DNA from: Balneola sp.
GTDB taxonomy: Bacteria > Bacteroidota > Rhodothermia > Balneolales > Balneolaceae
Length of the DNA stretch: 64,000 bases
Assembly (NCBI GenBank): GCA_017643645.1
Contig: JAEPNB010000002.1
Span: forward strand, 186,001 to 250,000
Direction of reading: 5' to 3'
The notes under the pieces: model-generated
The model's input: the letters and a program-made list of their open reading frames with translations, nothing else
The model's database searches: none
What the model was told of the DNA's origin: nothing
Part shown: positions 43,174-52,389 of the stretch, piece after piece
How the letters are laid out: each line of letters starts with the position of its first letter
Position numbering within the stretch: position 1 is the first letter of the stretch
Made by a program: the position numbers and the translations under genes

Positions 43174-44709
43174 ATGGCAACAAACGGATCAGCATACAAA
43201 AAAAATAATTACGTAGAATCCAATAAGATTTTGGAGCAGCAAGGACGAGTTCCGCCTCAGGCAGTTGAAGTTGAGGAAGCTATTCTGGGTGCTATGCTGA
43301 TCGAAAACGGAGCTGCTATTATCGCTTTTGGAATGTTGGTTGCTGAAGATTTCTATAAGCCTGCTCATCGCCATATTTTTGAAACCATTAAGAATCTCTC
43401 CGAAAGAGATAATCCCTTAGACCTTTTGACGGTAGAAAACGAGCTTAGGGATAATAATTTACTGGATGCCTGTGGCGGTCCCTCCTATTTATCTGACCTG
43501 ACTCGCTCCGTAAGTTCAGCGGCAAACATCGAATATCATTCTCAAATCATTATTGAGAAAGCAGTTAAGCGAAATCTGATCTTGAACTGTACCGATGTAA
43601 TAAAAGACTCTTACGACACTGCTTCAGATGCGTATGATGTTTTGGATGATGCCGAGCAACGAATTTTTGATCTTGCCAATAATAAAACCAAGAATGCTTC
43701 CAAGCCTGTATCTGAAATTCTGAAAGATACTCTTGAGTATCTGGAAGATATGCGTGGTAAAGAAGGTGGAATAACCGGAGTTCCTACAGGATTATCTATC
43801 GATACCATGACGGCCGGTTGGCAGAAAGGTGATCTGATCATTATTGCAGCACGTCCTTCCATGGGTAAAACGGCTTTTGTACTAACGGCTGCCAGAAATG
43901 CTGCTATGCATCATGATGAAAAACTCAGAACTTCAGTAGCTCTCTTCAGTTTGGAGATGTCGAATCAGTCGCTAGTTCAGAGATTGTTGACTATGGAAGC
44001 TCGTGTAAATGCCTCTGAAGCACGTAAAGGAACGCTTAACGACGACAGTTTTAAGCAATTGATCGAGGCTGCTAGTAATTTGCATGAAGCGGATATCTTT
44101 ATTGATGATACTCCGGCTATCACTTTGATGGAGCTTCGTACTAAATGTCGACGCCTGAAAAGTGAGCACGATGTCGGATTGATCATTATTGATTACCTAC
44201 AGTTGATGCAGGGAAATACCAAAGACACCGGGAATCGTGAACAAGAAATTGCTTCTATTTCCCGTGGACTTAAAGCACTGGCTAAAGAACTTGATGTTCC
44301 GGTTATTGCACTCTCGCAGTTAAGTCGTGCAGTGGAACAGCGTGGTGGCGATAAACGCCCACAGCTTAGTGATTTACGTGAATCAGGTTCGATCGAGCAG
44401 GATGCCGATGTTGTTATGTTTTTATACCGACCGGAGTATTATAAAATTACTACTACCGAAGATGGACAATCTACAGCCGGACTTGCTGAAGTGATCATTG
44501 GTAAGCAAAGAAATGGCCCCGTTGGAAGTAAAATGCATTACTTCGTAAAAGACTATGCCCGCTTTGAAAATCTTACTACAGCTGATTCCGGAGGATTCTT
44601 TGGTGAACCACAAGGAAAAGCTCAATTACCGGATAGTTTTGATCAGGGGGATTCCGGTCCGCCACCTATGCCGCACAATCCTGCCCCTGATGAGGATGCT
44701 CCTTTCTAG
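43174..44709 (+). CDS. dnaB: replicative DNA helicase DnaB
   Basis: Hexameric 5'-3' helicase of the replisome (511 aa). The N-terminal primase-interacting domain starts PPQAVEVEEAILGAML. The RecA-like domain has Walker A IIAARPSMGKTAF, Walker B LIIIDYLQLM, and the SQLSRAVEQRGGDKRPQLSDLRESGSIEQDAD block, which is nearly invariant. The tail is Pro/Gly/Asp-rich. No intein interrupts the gene. It follows the GTCATCC hairpin and precedes the VapBC pair by 60 nt. Confidence 0.97.
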   Translation: MATNGSAYKKNNYVESNKILEQQGRVPPQAVEVEEAILGAMLIENGAAIIAFGMLVAEDFYKPAHRHIFETIKNLSERDNPLDLLTVENELRDNNLLDACGGPSYLSDLTRSVSSAANIEYHSQIIIEKAVKRNLILNCTDVIKDSYDTASDAYDVLDDAEQRIFDLANNKTKNASKPVSEILKDTLEYLEDMRGKEGGITGVPTGLSIDTMTAGWQKGDLIIIAARPSMGKTAFVLTAARNAAMHHDEKLRTSVALFSLEMSNQSLVQRLLTMEARVNASEARKGTLNDDSFKQLIEAASNLHEADIFIDDTPAITLMELRTKCRRLKSEHDVGLIIIDYLQLMQGNTKDTGNREQEIASISRGLKALAKELDVPVIALSQLSRAVEQRGGDKRPQLSDLRESGSIEQDADVVMFLYRPEYYKITTTEDGQSTAGLAEVIIGKQRNGPVGSKMHYFVKDYARFENLTTADSGGFFGEPQGKAQLPDSFDQGDSGPPPMPHNPAPDEDAPF

Positions 44710-44769
44710 TTAAATTGGTTTCTTTTATTTAAATTGCATCAATTAATAAACACTGATGCATAATTAATC

Positions 44770-44961
44770 ATGAGAACTACTTTAGATATACCTAAAAAGC
44801 TGATTGAAGAAGCTATGGAAGTTACCGGAGCTACAACCAAAAGTCAGTTGATCAAAGATGCGCTACAAGCCCGTATTGATGAGGTAAAGAGAAAAAGATT
44901 GATATCTTTGAAAGGTACTATTGATTTGGATATTGATCTCGATTCTCTAAGAAACAGATAA
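44770..44961 (+). CDS. vapB: VapB-type antitoxin (ribbon-helix-helix)
   Basis: A 63-residue antitoxin. The N-terminal beta strand MRTTLDIPKKLIEEAMEVTG and helix TKSQLIKDALQARID form a ribbon-helix-helix DNA-binding unit; the acidic tail (DLDIDLDSLRNR) should wrap around the toxin. Its stop is 2 nt before vapC. It would repress its own operon; no clear operator was recognised in the 60-nt leader. Confidence 0.9.
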   Translation: MRTTLDIPKKLIEEAMEVTGATTKSQLIKDALQARIDEVKRKRLISLKGTIDLDIDLDSLRNR

Positions 44962-44963
44962 AA

Positions 44964-45356
44964 ATGTCCCGATATAAAGTTCTTGTAGACAGTTCTGTTT
45001 GGATTCAGTATTTCAAAAAAGGTAAACTTCCTATTCTTGACCGCCTTATCGAAGAAAATTTAGTCTGTGTAAATGAGTTAATTTTAACAGAGCTGATTCC
45101 TATCCTAAAAAAGCAACAACATTATGTCGCAATAGACAGTTTAAATTCTCTAGAGCTGATACCATTAAAGATCGACTGGGAATTAATTAGAGAGTATCAA
45201 TTTATGAATCTTAAAAATGGAATTAATAAGGTCGGTATTCCCGATTTGATGATTCTTCAACAGGTAATAGAAGAAAAAATGACTTTATATACGCTAGATA
45301 AACACTTTATGCTAATGAACGAGATCTATAATTTTGAATTGGTAGGTAAATTATGA
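44964..45356 (+). CDS. vapC: VapC-type PIN-domain toxin
   Basis: A 130-residue PIN-domain ribonuclease. The metal-binding acids are Asp9 (VLVDSSVWIQYF), a Glu in LTELIPILK, and Asp in VGIPDLMIL, followed by TLDKHF. VapC toxins cut initiator tRNA or rRNA loops; the target cannot be told here. It overlaps the M28 peptidase gene by 4 nt (ATGA), which ties an apparent toxin-antitoxin operon to a secreted peptidase gene. Confidence 0.9.
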   Translation: MSRYKVLVDSSVWIQYFKKGKLPILDRLIEENLVCVNELILTELIPILKKQQHYVAIDSLNSLELIPLKIDWELIREYQFMNLKNGINKVGIPDLMILQQVIEEKMTLYTLDKHFMLMNEIYNFELVGKL

Positions 45357-46648
45357 GTTCTCATCTTTTTAAGATCATTTTTGCAATATTCTCCTTTCTG
45401 ATCCTTCCAGAATCAATTTCAGCTCAAGATCTTAAATATGCCCGAGAAACAGTAAATATCCTTGGTTCAGACAGTCTTAAAGGTCGTGGTTATGCTCATA
45501 ACGGAGATAAACTGGCTGCGGATTTTATCAGAAGAGAATTCAAAAAGTTTTGTCTTAAAAACTTCAATAGCAGTTATTATCAGGAATTCGAAACATCAGT
45601 AAACACTTTTCCCGATCCGCAATCAGTAGTGATCAACGGAAAAGAGCTTGAAGCCGGAAAAGATTATTTATTGGATCCCGGTTCTCCTTCTCTAAAGGGT
45701 TCATTCGATGTTATTTCTGTGACTGCAGACGAAATTCTGGATAATGCGAAATTTGTAAACAAACTCAGAGTTTCTTCAGGGCAATTAATAGCTGTTCTCC
45801 CTTTTAATAAATCTAATTTCAGTAAAGAACAAAACGAGCAGTTAAATGGAGTGATCAACTTTCTGAAGTATCATCCGCAAAATCCATCCAAAGGAACGAT
45901 CATACTCACCAACGATAAGTTAACATGGGCAGGCTCGGTCAGACAACATCCTAAACCCACCATCATTATTCATTCCGATTCGCTAGATGGTTCTTTAAAG
46001 TCCTTGAAGCTGGATATAAAGAGTTCATTTATTGAAAAATATACCACTCAGAATGTGATCGGATTTGTGGAAGGTAAAAATACGGACTCCACTATTGTAT
46101 TTATATCTCATTACGATCATTTGGGGATGTTAGGCCCACAGGCAATTTTTAACGGTGCAAACGACAACGCAAGTGGAACAGCCATGCTTTTGAGTCTTGC
46201 CAAACATTATTCAGAAAACAAGCCGAATTATAACACAGTATTTATAGCTTTCGGAGCTGAAGAGCTGGGATTGATCGGTTCTAAATATTTAACTGAGAAT
46301 CCTCTGTTCCCTCTTTCAAATATAAAATTTCTCATAAATTTTGATCTAGCCGGAACCGGAGATGAAGGAATTCAGATTGTAAATGGTTCTGTATACAGAG
46401 AACAATTTGATGAGCTGGTTCAGATCAATGAAGAATTGGATCTGCTTCCTAATGTCAAAATACGAGGAGCTGCCTGTAACAGTGATCATTGTATGTTTGA
46501 TCAAAAGAATGTTCCCGGATTCTATATTTATACATTGGGTGGTATTCAAGCGTATCATGATGTTTATGACAGACCGGAAACCTTACCTCTAACCGAGTTT
46601 GAAGATTATCATAAACTGATCATAGAGTTTATTGATCGGTTAAAGTGA
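45353..46648 (+). CDS. secreted M28 aminopeptidase
   Basis: An exported zinc aminopeptidase (431 aa) with signal peptide MSSHLFKIIFAIFSFLILPESISAQ (cleavage near 25). The co-catalytic site occurs as VFISHYDHLG (His), GANDNASGTAML (bridging Asp), FGAEELGLIGSKY (general-base Glu and zinc Glu), FDLAG (Asp) and YHDVYD (His). It lacks the long PA insert seen in the other M28 protein at 27186. Its start overlaps vapC by 4 nt, unusual for a housekeeping exported enzyme. Convergent with the sorting-domain protein gene. Confidence 0.92.
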   Translation: MSSHLFKIIFAIFSFLILPESISAQDLKYARETVNILGSDSLKGRGYAHNGDKLAADFIRREFKKFCLKNFNSSYYQEFETSVNTFPDPQSVVINGKELEAGKDYLLDPGSPSLKGSFDVISVTADEILDNAKFVNKLRVSSGQLIAVLPFNKSNFSKEQNEQLNGVINFLKYHPQNPSKGTIILTNDKLTWAGSVRQHPKPTIIIHSDSLDGSLKSLKLDIKSSFIEKYTTQNVIGFVEGKNTDSTIVFISHYDHLGMLGPQAIFNGANDNASGTAMLLSLAKHYSENKPNYNTVFIAFGAEELGLIGSKYLTENPLFPLSNIKFLINFDLAGTGDEGIQIVNGSVYREQFDELVQINEELDLLPNVKIRGAACNSDHCMFDQKNVPGFYIYTLGGIQAYHDVYDRPETLPLTEFEDYHKLIIEFIDRLK

Positions 46649-46658
46649 TTTATAAGTA

Positions 46659-47699
46659 TTATTTCACCAACAGCATTTTCTTAACCGATTGCTTGCCATC
46701 AACTTTTAGCGAATAGTAATACGTACCGCTGGATAAAAAACCAGCATCAAACACGTATTCGTGACTACCTGATGTCAACGTTTTATTCTCTAAAACTGCT
46801 ACTATTTGACCTTTCAAATCAAACACTTCGAGAACTACACTTGACGCGTTCTCTAAAGTAAACCTGATCGTAGTTGTAGGATTAAAAGGATTCGGATAGT
46901 TTTGTTTTAGTTCAAAATTAAGATCATGGTATTGCTCTTCATCAAGTGAAACTGAAATATTTGAAGTGACCTCTATCCCATCGCAAGTACCTACAAACGG
47001 GACTCCGTTTAACTCAAATGCATATGTTATCAAACCAACGTAAACACTATCACTATAAGTTGGAGCAGTGCCGGGAAGCTGACCGGTATCATTGTATAAA
47101 GTCCAGTTGTCTTGTTGCTGATCAGGAAGCTGCCAGTAAACCGTGATCGTATTATCTGTCTCGCCTACTATTCTGATATCAGCTTTGCCATCCGGTACAA
47201 TATTGGCTCCGGCGTCATTTACACTGGATGATCCGTTCAAAGTATTTTTGCCTTCTATGGTAAAACCCGTTCCGCCCCGGTGACCAACTACTACATGAGA
47301 GGAATTGGGTTGTGAAAGATCTAAAGCATGAACTTGAACTCCGGAAAATATGTATTCATTTCCCTGATGTGCAGGAGCAGTTTGAGAGTTCTCCTGAGTT
47401 CCGATTCCAATATTTCTGGCAATGAATTCAAATGGAAAAGTTAACAGTTTAGCGTCCAGCCATCCCTGATTCTCATTAAAATGCAAAGTTACATTATTGG
47501 CATTGTCCGTTAGATTTGCACGATATCTGCCATCAACTTTTGCAACATCAGGCAAAGCAGATTCATTATTTGTTTTGAATCCGGTTAGTTCTCCATCAAT
47601 TTCAAAATCATCTGAAAGTTCCGAGTCTACCAAAAAGCTGGTCATTCCTGCAAGAAATCCTGTAAGGAGTACAAAAAAGAAAAGGTGCTTCCTGTTCAT
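46659..47699 (-). CDS. secreted protein with type IX sorting domain
   Basis: A 346-residue exported protein. After a signal peptide (MNRKHLFFFVLLTGFLAGMTSFLVDS) the central region is Thr/Asn/Gly-rich beta structure with no known catalytic motif. The C-terminal 75 residues fit the type A sorting domain of the type IX secretion system: NYPNPFNPTTTIRFTLENAS, VFDLKGQIVAVL, SSGTYYYSLK and the final KKMLLVK. It should cross the outer membrane by T9SS and be attached or released. Function unknown. Confidence 0.9.
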   Translation of the reverse strand: MNRKHLFFFVLLTGFLAGMTSFLVDSELSDDFEIDGELTGFKTNNESALPDVAKVDGRYRANLTDNANNVTLHFNENQGWLDAKLLTFPFEFIARNIGIGTQENSQTAPAHQGNEYIFSGVQVHALDLSQPNSSHVVVGHRGGTGFTIEGKNTLNGSSSVNDAGANIVPDGKADIRIVGETDNTITVYWQLPDQQQDNWTLYNDTGQLPGTAPTYSDSVYVGLITYAFELNGVPFVGTCDGIEVTSNISVSLDEEQYHDLNFELKQNYPNPFNPTTTIRFTLENASSVVLEVFDLKGQIVAVLENKTLTSGSHEYVFDAGFLSSGTYYYSLKVDGKQSVKKMLLVK

Positions 47700-47827
47700 A
47701 TTTCAATCTTTTATTAAAAAGAGTGCTTAGAATTTCTTTCGTTACTTTAATACTTCAGGAATATTCATTAAGAATATGATTAAATCCATTAAAATATTAT
47801 TGGGCAAAAAAATTTCTGAAATAAAAA

Positions 47828-47856
47828 AAGCCCCTTCTTTTATAGAAAAGGGGCTT
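47828..47856 (-). terminator. Rho-independent terminator of the TonB-type receptor gene
   Basis: Inverted repeat AAGCCCCTT (47828-47836) and AAGGGGCTT (47848-47856). On the minus strand a T run follows (complement of 47823-47829). It is 20 nt past the receptor stop. Confidence 0.87.
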
Positions 47857-47876
47857 CATGTCTAATACAGATTATA

Positions 47877-50800
47877 TCAGAAGTTATATCTCAATCCGAA
47901 TTGGATCTGCCATCTTGATCCTAAGTTAAAATCATCCACAAAAGAAGAAGATTGTGAATCATCAAAAGAATAAGTAGGAATTCTGGTTGTAGGATCAACA
48001 GTTACACCAATTGGTTGTGTGTTGATAGGAATTTCCCGCACTCCCCAATCTGAATTAATAAGATTACCAATATTCAGAATATCCATACTAAACTGAACAG
48101 CCTGTGTTCCTTTCAGATTTAAATTTTGAAGTATTCTTATATCCATTCTTGAACTCCATGGACTTAAAATGGCGTATCTTTCTGCATACTGCCCTCTTCT
48201 CTCTTTCAGATAGTCATCTTGTTGAATAAAGTTCTCAAGAGCTTGCCTTTGAGAAATCTGTTCAGTTATTCCACCTGAAAACAGATAAGTAGCCAATTCA
48301 AGCTGAGTAGGAATATAGATCAAATCATTTAGTCCGGATCCGTCATTATTAATATCTCCGGAATAGGTGTAGCTATAGCGTCCACCCTGCGATGCTTCCA
48401 CAAATACAGAAACTGTGGTTGACCATTTGTCTTCCATACCATAGACCCAGGTTTTATTGGCTGTACCTACAAAACGATGTTTGTTTCCGTATACCGCCGG
48501 TGAAAGTTCCGGTCTGTTGGCGTTATTCAGAATTGGATTCCCTTCAAAAATATCACTTGATATCTCGCGAGTATTAGAACTTACTGTTTGTGCATCCAGA
48601 TAGTTGTAAGCCAGAGAAGTGTACAAGCCTTCTGTCCAGATTTTCTTCGCTTCCACGCTCCAATTAAAAGAATAGCCTTGATCAGTATTGGTATACACAT
48701 ATGCATTTTGACCAGGACCGCCAAATGGGTTTAGAGCTTTATCGGATTCATCATCCAAATAATATGGACGGTCGTCAGCGCCTGTTAATTCAGCAGATGG
48801 AAATCTCAGGCCATAGTTTCTTACTAGCATTGAATTAACATCTTTGGTATAAGATATATCTGTAGACAGAACCAGACCATTTTCAAATGCTTTATCAATT
48901 CCTAAGTTAGTTCTCCATACCTGCGGATATTCAAAATCAGGTGATGTCACATTGTAGAAAAAGAAATCCGGGTTCGCGACCTGATTTCCAATCCATACGA
49001 ACGGGAATCGACCGGTGAATAATCCCGATCCACCTCTTATCTGTAAGCTCTGATCACTGTTTACATCCCAGTTGAAACCCAAACGCGGAGAAAACAAAGG
49101 TTTTTGATCAGGTAGTTCTGTATGGTCGAATTGAACAGCATTGTTATCCTCGTCGTAATAAGTAATAGTAGGATCATAAGTACCGCCATCTGAAAACAAC
49201 CCACCTTTACGCGCTATATTCTCACGAATTTTATCAGCAGTATCAAAATACAGAGGCATATCCATTCTGATTCCAAGAGTAAGATTAAAATCATCAGTGA
49301 CACTCCATTTGTCCTGAGCATAAAGTGCAAATTGACCTACATTGGTTTCAGCTAATGCCCAGTTCCCGGCATTAAACGTGTCTCTGGCATGTTGTACAAC
49401 CGGATCCATGTCACCATCATTTACGAAATCAAGAAAGTCCTGAACATTGTCAAAACCAGGTCCGAAAGTCCCTCCCGGATACGGTACACCAAATGGTTCA
49501 TAAACTCCCAAATTAAAGGAGTTGTCAAAAGAAAAACGTTCAAAAGAAGTACCTAAAGTTATGGTGTGAGCCCCCATATATATATCAAAGTTATTTGTAA
49601 TCTGATACACATGCTGATCTAAACTGTTATTGATAGAAAAAGGCTCATGTCCTGCAACAATGTAACGTACACCGTCTTTATTGATATTAACAACAGGAAA
49701 GGGATCGCTGAATGGATCTCTTTTATCGTTAAAGAAAGTATATCCCGCCTGGAATTTATTAGAGTACTTATTTCCGATTCGGGATTTCAATTCTACTATA
49801 TAAGAAGTGATATCGTTATTTATTCTGTAGCCTGAATTTTCGAATTGTAAAGTAATGGCATCAGGCCCTCTTCTACCGATTGCATCGGGATTTGCATTCA
49901 GATCTCTGTACGCGTCAAGAAAATTAAAGGTAGCCGTTAGTGTATTAAAATCATTGATATTCCAGTCTAACTTAAATAATCCTTTATTGCTGTCGGTATC
50001 ACGATTGTATTTCTGATAATCTCCGGTGTTATATCCAAACCTGCTTTGCAGAATATTACTTACAGCATCCAGATCTGATGCCAAAACTCTCGAAACGTTG
50101 TCTCCGGAAGCTCCCGGACCAGCTGCGATAAAGTTGGTTCCTAAATCTTCACGTCTTTCTATTTCAAAATTAGCAAAGAAAAATAGCTTATTCTCAATTA
50201 TGGGACCGCCCACACTAAATCCTGATTGTAACTGTGTTAGATCAGGTACAAAAATATCATTACCTGAAACTCTGCCTCCTGTTAAGTCCTGATTTCGGTA
50301 AAAAGTAAATGCCGTTCCCTGATAAGAATTAGTTCCTGATTTTGTAACAGCATTAACTGAAGCTCCTGTAAAACCGGATTGGGTTACATCATATGGAGCT
50401 ATTGAAACCTGTATCTGATCGATGGCATCCAGTGAAACGGGTTGAGCATTAGACTGACCTCCCGGAGTAGCAGCATCCAGCCCAAAGGGATTGTTAAAAA
50501 TAGATCCATCCAACGAAAAGTTGTTATACTGATCATTTCTACCGCCAAAGGAATTTCCGTCAGATGATGGCGATAGTTTATAAATATCTCCCGCCGATCT
50601 TGAGATGGTAGGCACTTTAGTAAGCTGGGCATTATCAATAGTGGTAGCCGCACCTGTTCGTCCTGCATTTATATCCTGATTAACCGTGACAATTACTTCT
50701 TCAAGACCTTCTACATTTTCATCGAGAGTGATTTCTATTGTCTGAGTTTTACCCAGTGTTAAAAAGATCTCTTGAATTTTTTTGGACTCAAAGCCTACAA

Positions 50801-51056
50801 AAGAAGCTGTTACTTCATAAGGTCCACCAATACGAAGGTTTGGTAAATTATAACGTCCGTCAGATCGCGCTGAAGTTCCGTATTTAGTACCGGATGGAGT
50901 ATGAACAGCTACTATTGTAGCTCCGGCTAAGGGTTCACCATTAGTATCTTTTACAATACCTTGAATGGTTGATGTGGTAACCTGTGCTTTTAATGATGTG
51001 CTTAGAAAAGAAATAAAACATATAAAAAAAACTATAGGTAGTTTTTGAATTTTCAT
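47877..51056 (-). CDS. TonB-dependent/SusC-like outer membrane receptor with carboxypeptidase-like domain
   Basis: A large outer-membrane barrel (1059 aa). The signal peptide ends near residue 25 (SLKAQ). Residues 30-115 are a CarboxypepD_reg-like domain (IQGIVKDTNGEPLAGATIVA). A plug-type domain (about 120-245, with NNFSLDGSIFNNPFGLD) and a 22-strand-type barrel follow, ending in RWQIQFGLRYNF with a terminal Phe. The plug is divergent from classical TonB boxes, as in the Oar-like group. Probably imports a large nutrient or exports/anchors a protein; ligand unknown. Confidence 0.9.
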   Translation of the reverse strand: MKIQKLPIVFFICFISFLSTSLKAQVTTSTIQGIVKDTNGEPLAGATIVAVHTPSGTKYGTSARSDGRYNLPNLRIGGPYEVTASFVGFESKKIQEIFLTLGKTQTIEITLDENVEGLEEVIVTVNQDINAGRTGAATTIDNAQLTKVPTISRSAGDIYKLSPSSDGNSFGGRNDQYNNFSLDGSIFNNPFGLDAATPGGQSNAQPVSLDAIDQIQVSIAPYDVTQSGFTGASVNAVTKSGTNSYQGTAFTFYRNQDLTGGRVSGNDIFVPDLTQLQSGFSVGGPIIENKLFFFANFEIERREDLGTNFIAAGPGASGDNVSRVLASDLDAVSNILQSRFGYNTGDYQKYNRDTDSNKGLFKLDWNINDFNTLTATFNFLDAYRDLNANPDAIGRRGPDAITLQFENSGYRINNDITSYIVELKSRIGNKYSNKFQAGYTFFNDKRDPFSDPFPVVNINKDGVRYIVAGHEPFSINNSLDQHVYQITNNFDIYMGAHTITLGTSFERFSFDNSFNLGVYEPFGVPYPGGTFGPGFDNVQDFLDFVNDGDMDPVVQHARDTFNAGNWALAETNVGQFALYAQDKWSVTDDFNLTLGIRMDMPLYFDTADKIRENIARKGGLFSDGGTYDPTITYYDEDNNAVQFDHTELPDQKPLFSPRLGFNWDVNSDQSLQIRGGSGLFTGRFPFVWIGNQVANPDFFFYNVTSPDFEYPQVWRTNLGIDKAFENGLVLSTDISYTKDVNSMLVRNYGLRFPSAELTGADDRPYYLDDESDKALNPFGGPGQNAYVYTNTDQGYSFNWSVEAKKIWTEGLYTSLAYNYLDAQTVSSNTREISSDIFEGNPILNNANRPELSPAVYGNKHRFVGTANKTWVYGMEDKWSTTVSVFVEASQGGRYSYTYSGDINNDGSGLNDLIYIPTQLELATYLFSGGITEQISQRQALENFIQQDDYLKERRGQYAERYAILSPWSSRMDIRILQNLNLKGTQAVQFSMDILNIGNLINSDWGVREIPINTQPIGVTVDPTTRIPTYSFDDSQSSSFVDDFNLGSRWQIQFGLRYNF

Positions 51057-51145
51057 GGGATGAGGGATTAAGTTTATAATTCAATGAATTTAATCTTCTG
51101 TAAAATAATGAAAAATTAACCCAAGCTATGAACAAGTTTTCCACA

Positions 51146-52261
51146 TTAATTAGTGGATTTAATAGCCTCAAATAAAAGATCGTAGTCCTTGATTTTTCTA
51201 CTCCAGTCCAAATGTTTATTAATATTCTGCAGAGAAGATTTTGGAAGCGGTTTGGTCTTTCCGGTCAAAAGATCCTTCATATGCTTGAATAAAGCATCTT
51301 CGTCATTATAAAGAACCGGAGCATGTAAAAGTGGGCTGTGAAGAGAGTTTGGAATCAACTCCGGATAATGAAGAGCATTAGGCACAAACGGATGACATCC
51401 ACAGTAAATAGCTTCTAAAATAGGCGTGCAAAAGAATTCATAACTGGCTGTTGAAACTACTATATCTCCAGAATGAAGTAATTTACTGTAGTTTTCTTTG
51501 TCGTCTACATAACCAAAATGAGTAATGTGAGTTCCATAGCGTTGCCAGGCCTTTTCAAATTCTTCCGGCTTTACGTGTTTGGTATCTCCTGCTAATATCA
51601 GATCGAATTTCAGATCTATATCATTCAACCTGTTTAACACTCTGAAGAACATTGCAGGATTTCTATCAAATTGCCAACGCTGATTCCAAACAATTACCGG
51701 ATTTTTATTTTTAGATCGGGTATCAGGATGTTCATTAAAGCTCTTCAAGTCTAAACCAGGCTGTAAAACTATGCTTTTTTCTCTGATCTGCTCTACGGTA
51801 TTGTAATGTTTGTCATCCGGATAGTTATCCAGAAACTTCGGCAGTGCTTCCATCAGGTCATCAATATGGAACTGTGATGTGAAGACCAATTTATCGGCTA
51901 CCAGCATACTCAGATAATTAATGTAGCAGAAAGTAAGATCGCGACTCTCTCCTTCCGGAATCGGTCTTGTAAACTGATTATCATGCATATACATGATCTT
52001 CGGGGTATGAGAAAATCTTGGATTCGTTAGTGCTATAAAAGCCGGCAGGTTTGTCATACTGCTCACCATCAACAGATCTATATCTTCCTCTACCTGTCTG
52101 GTTAGCTCTGCAAGTGTAACTGAATCTCCATGCATTCGCCATTTCCAACCCTTGTAGTTCAACTTGATGGGAATGATAGTATGACTTGAATGCTCGATAA
52201 GTCCCTTTAAAAAGGCTTTGTGAGATCCGCTGTAAAAAGGTTCAATTGCAAGAATGTTCAT
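51146..52261 (-). CDS. GT4 glycosyltransferase, tRNA-queuosine mannosyltransferase (QTMAN/DUF3524)-like
   Basis: A 371-residue GT-B enzyme. The N-terminal MNILAIEPFYSGSHKAFLKG, the KGWKWRMHGDSVTLA block and IMYMHDNQFTRP match DUF3524, the domain of human GTDC1/QTMAN that adds mannose to queuosine in tRNA-Asp. The C-terminal half has VWNQRWQFDRNPAMFF and the CTPILEAIYCGCHPFVP donor-binding site. Other bacterial members are annotated only as glycosyltransferases. It follows mutL on the minus strand across a hairpin-repeat spacer. The tRNA role is inferred from the family. Confidence 0.82.
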   Translation of the reverse strand: MNILAIEPFYSGSHKAFLKGLIEHSSHTIIPIKLNYKGWKWRMHGDSVTLAELTRQVEEDIDLLMVSSMTNLPAFIALTNPRFSHTPKIMYMHDNQFTRPIPEGESRDLTFCYINYLSMLVADKLVFTSQFHIDDLMEALPKFLDNYPDDKHYNTVEQIREKSIVLQPGLDLKSFNEHPDTRSKNKNPVIVWNQRWQFDRNPAMFFRVLNRLNDIDLKFDLILAGDTKHVKPEEFEKAWQRYGTHITHFGYVDDKENYSKLLHSGDIVVSTASYEFFCTPILEAIYCGCHPFVPNALHYPELIPNSLHSPLLHAPVLYNDEDALFKHMKDLLTGKTKPLPKSSLQNINKHLDWSRKIKDYDLLFEAIKSTN

Positions 52262-52328
52262 CTTTATTTGTGTAAGGCTTTGCTTTTTTCCCGAATTGAC
52301 ATTTTAAAATGTGACCTAATCAGTAAAA

Positions 52329-52378
52329 GTTATTGGTTATTAGTTAATGGTAAGAATTCCCTAACAATAACCAATAAC
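52329..52378. repeat. TTATTGGTTATT-family hairpin
   Basis: GTTATTGGTTATT (52329-52341) and AATAACCAATAAC (52366-52378) form a 13-bp perfect stem between mutL and the glycosyltransferase gene. Related hairpins occur at 60279, 62503 and inside the SDR gene at 58285. Confidence 0.85.
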
Positions 52379-52389
52379 CAATAACCAAA

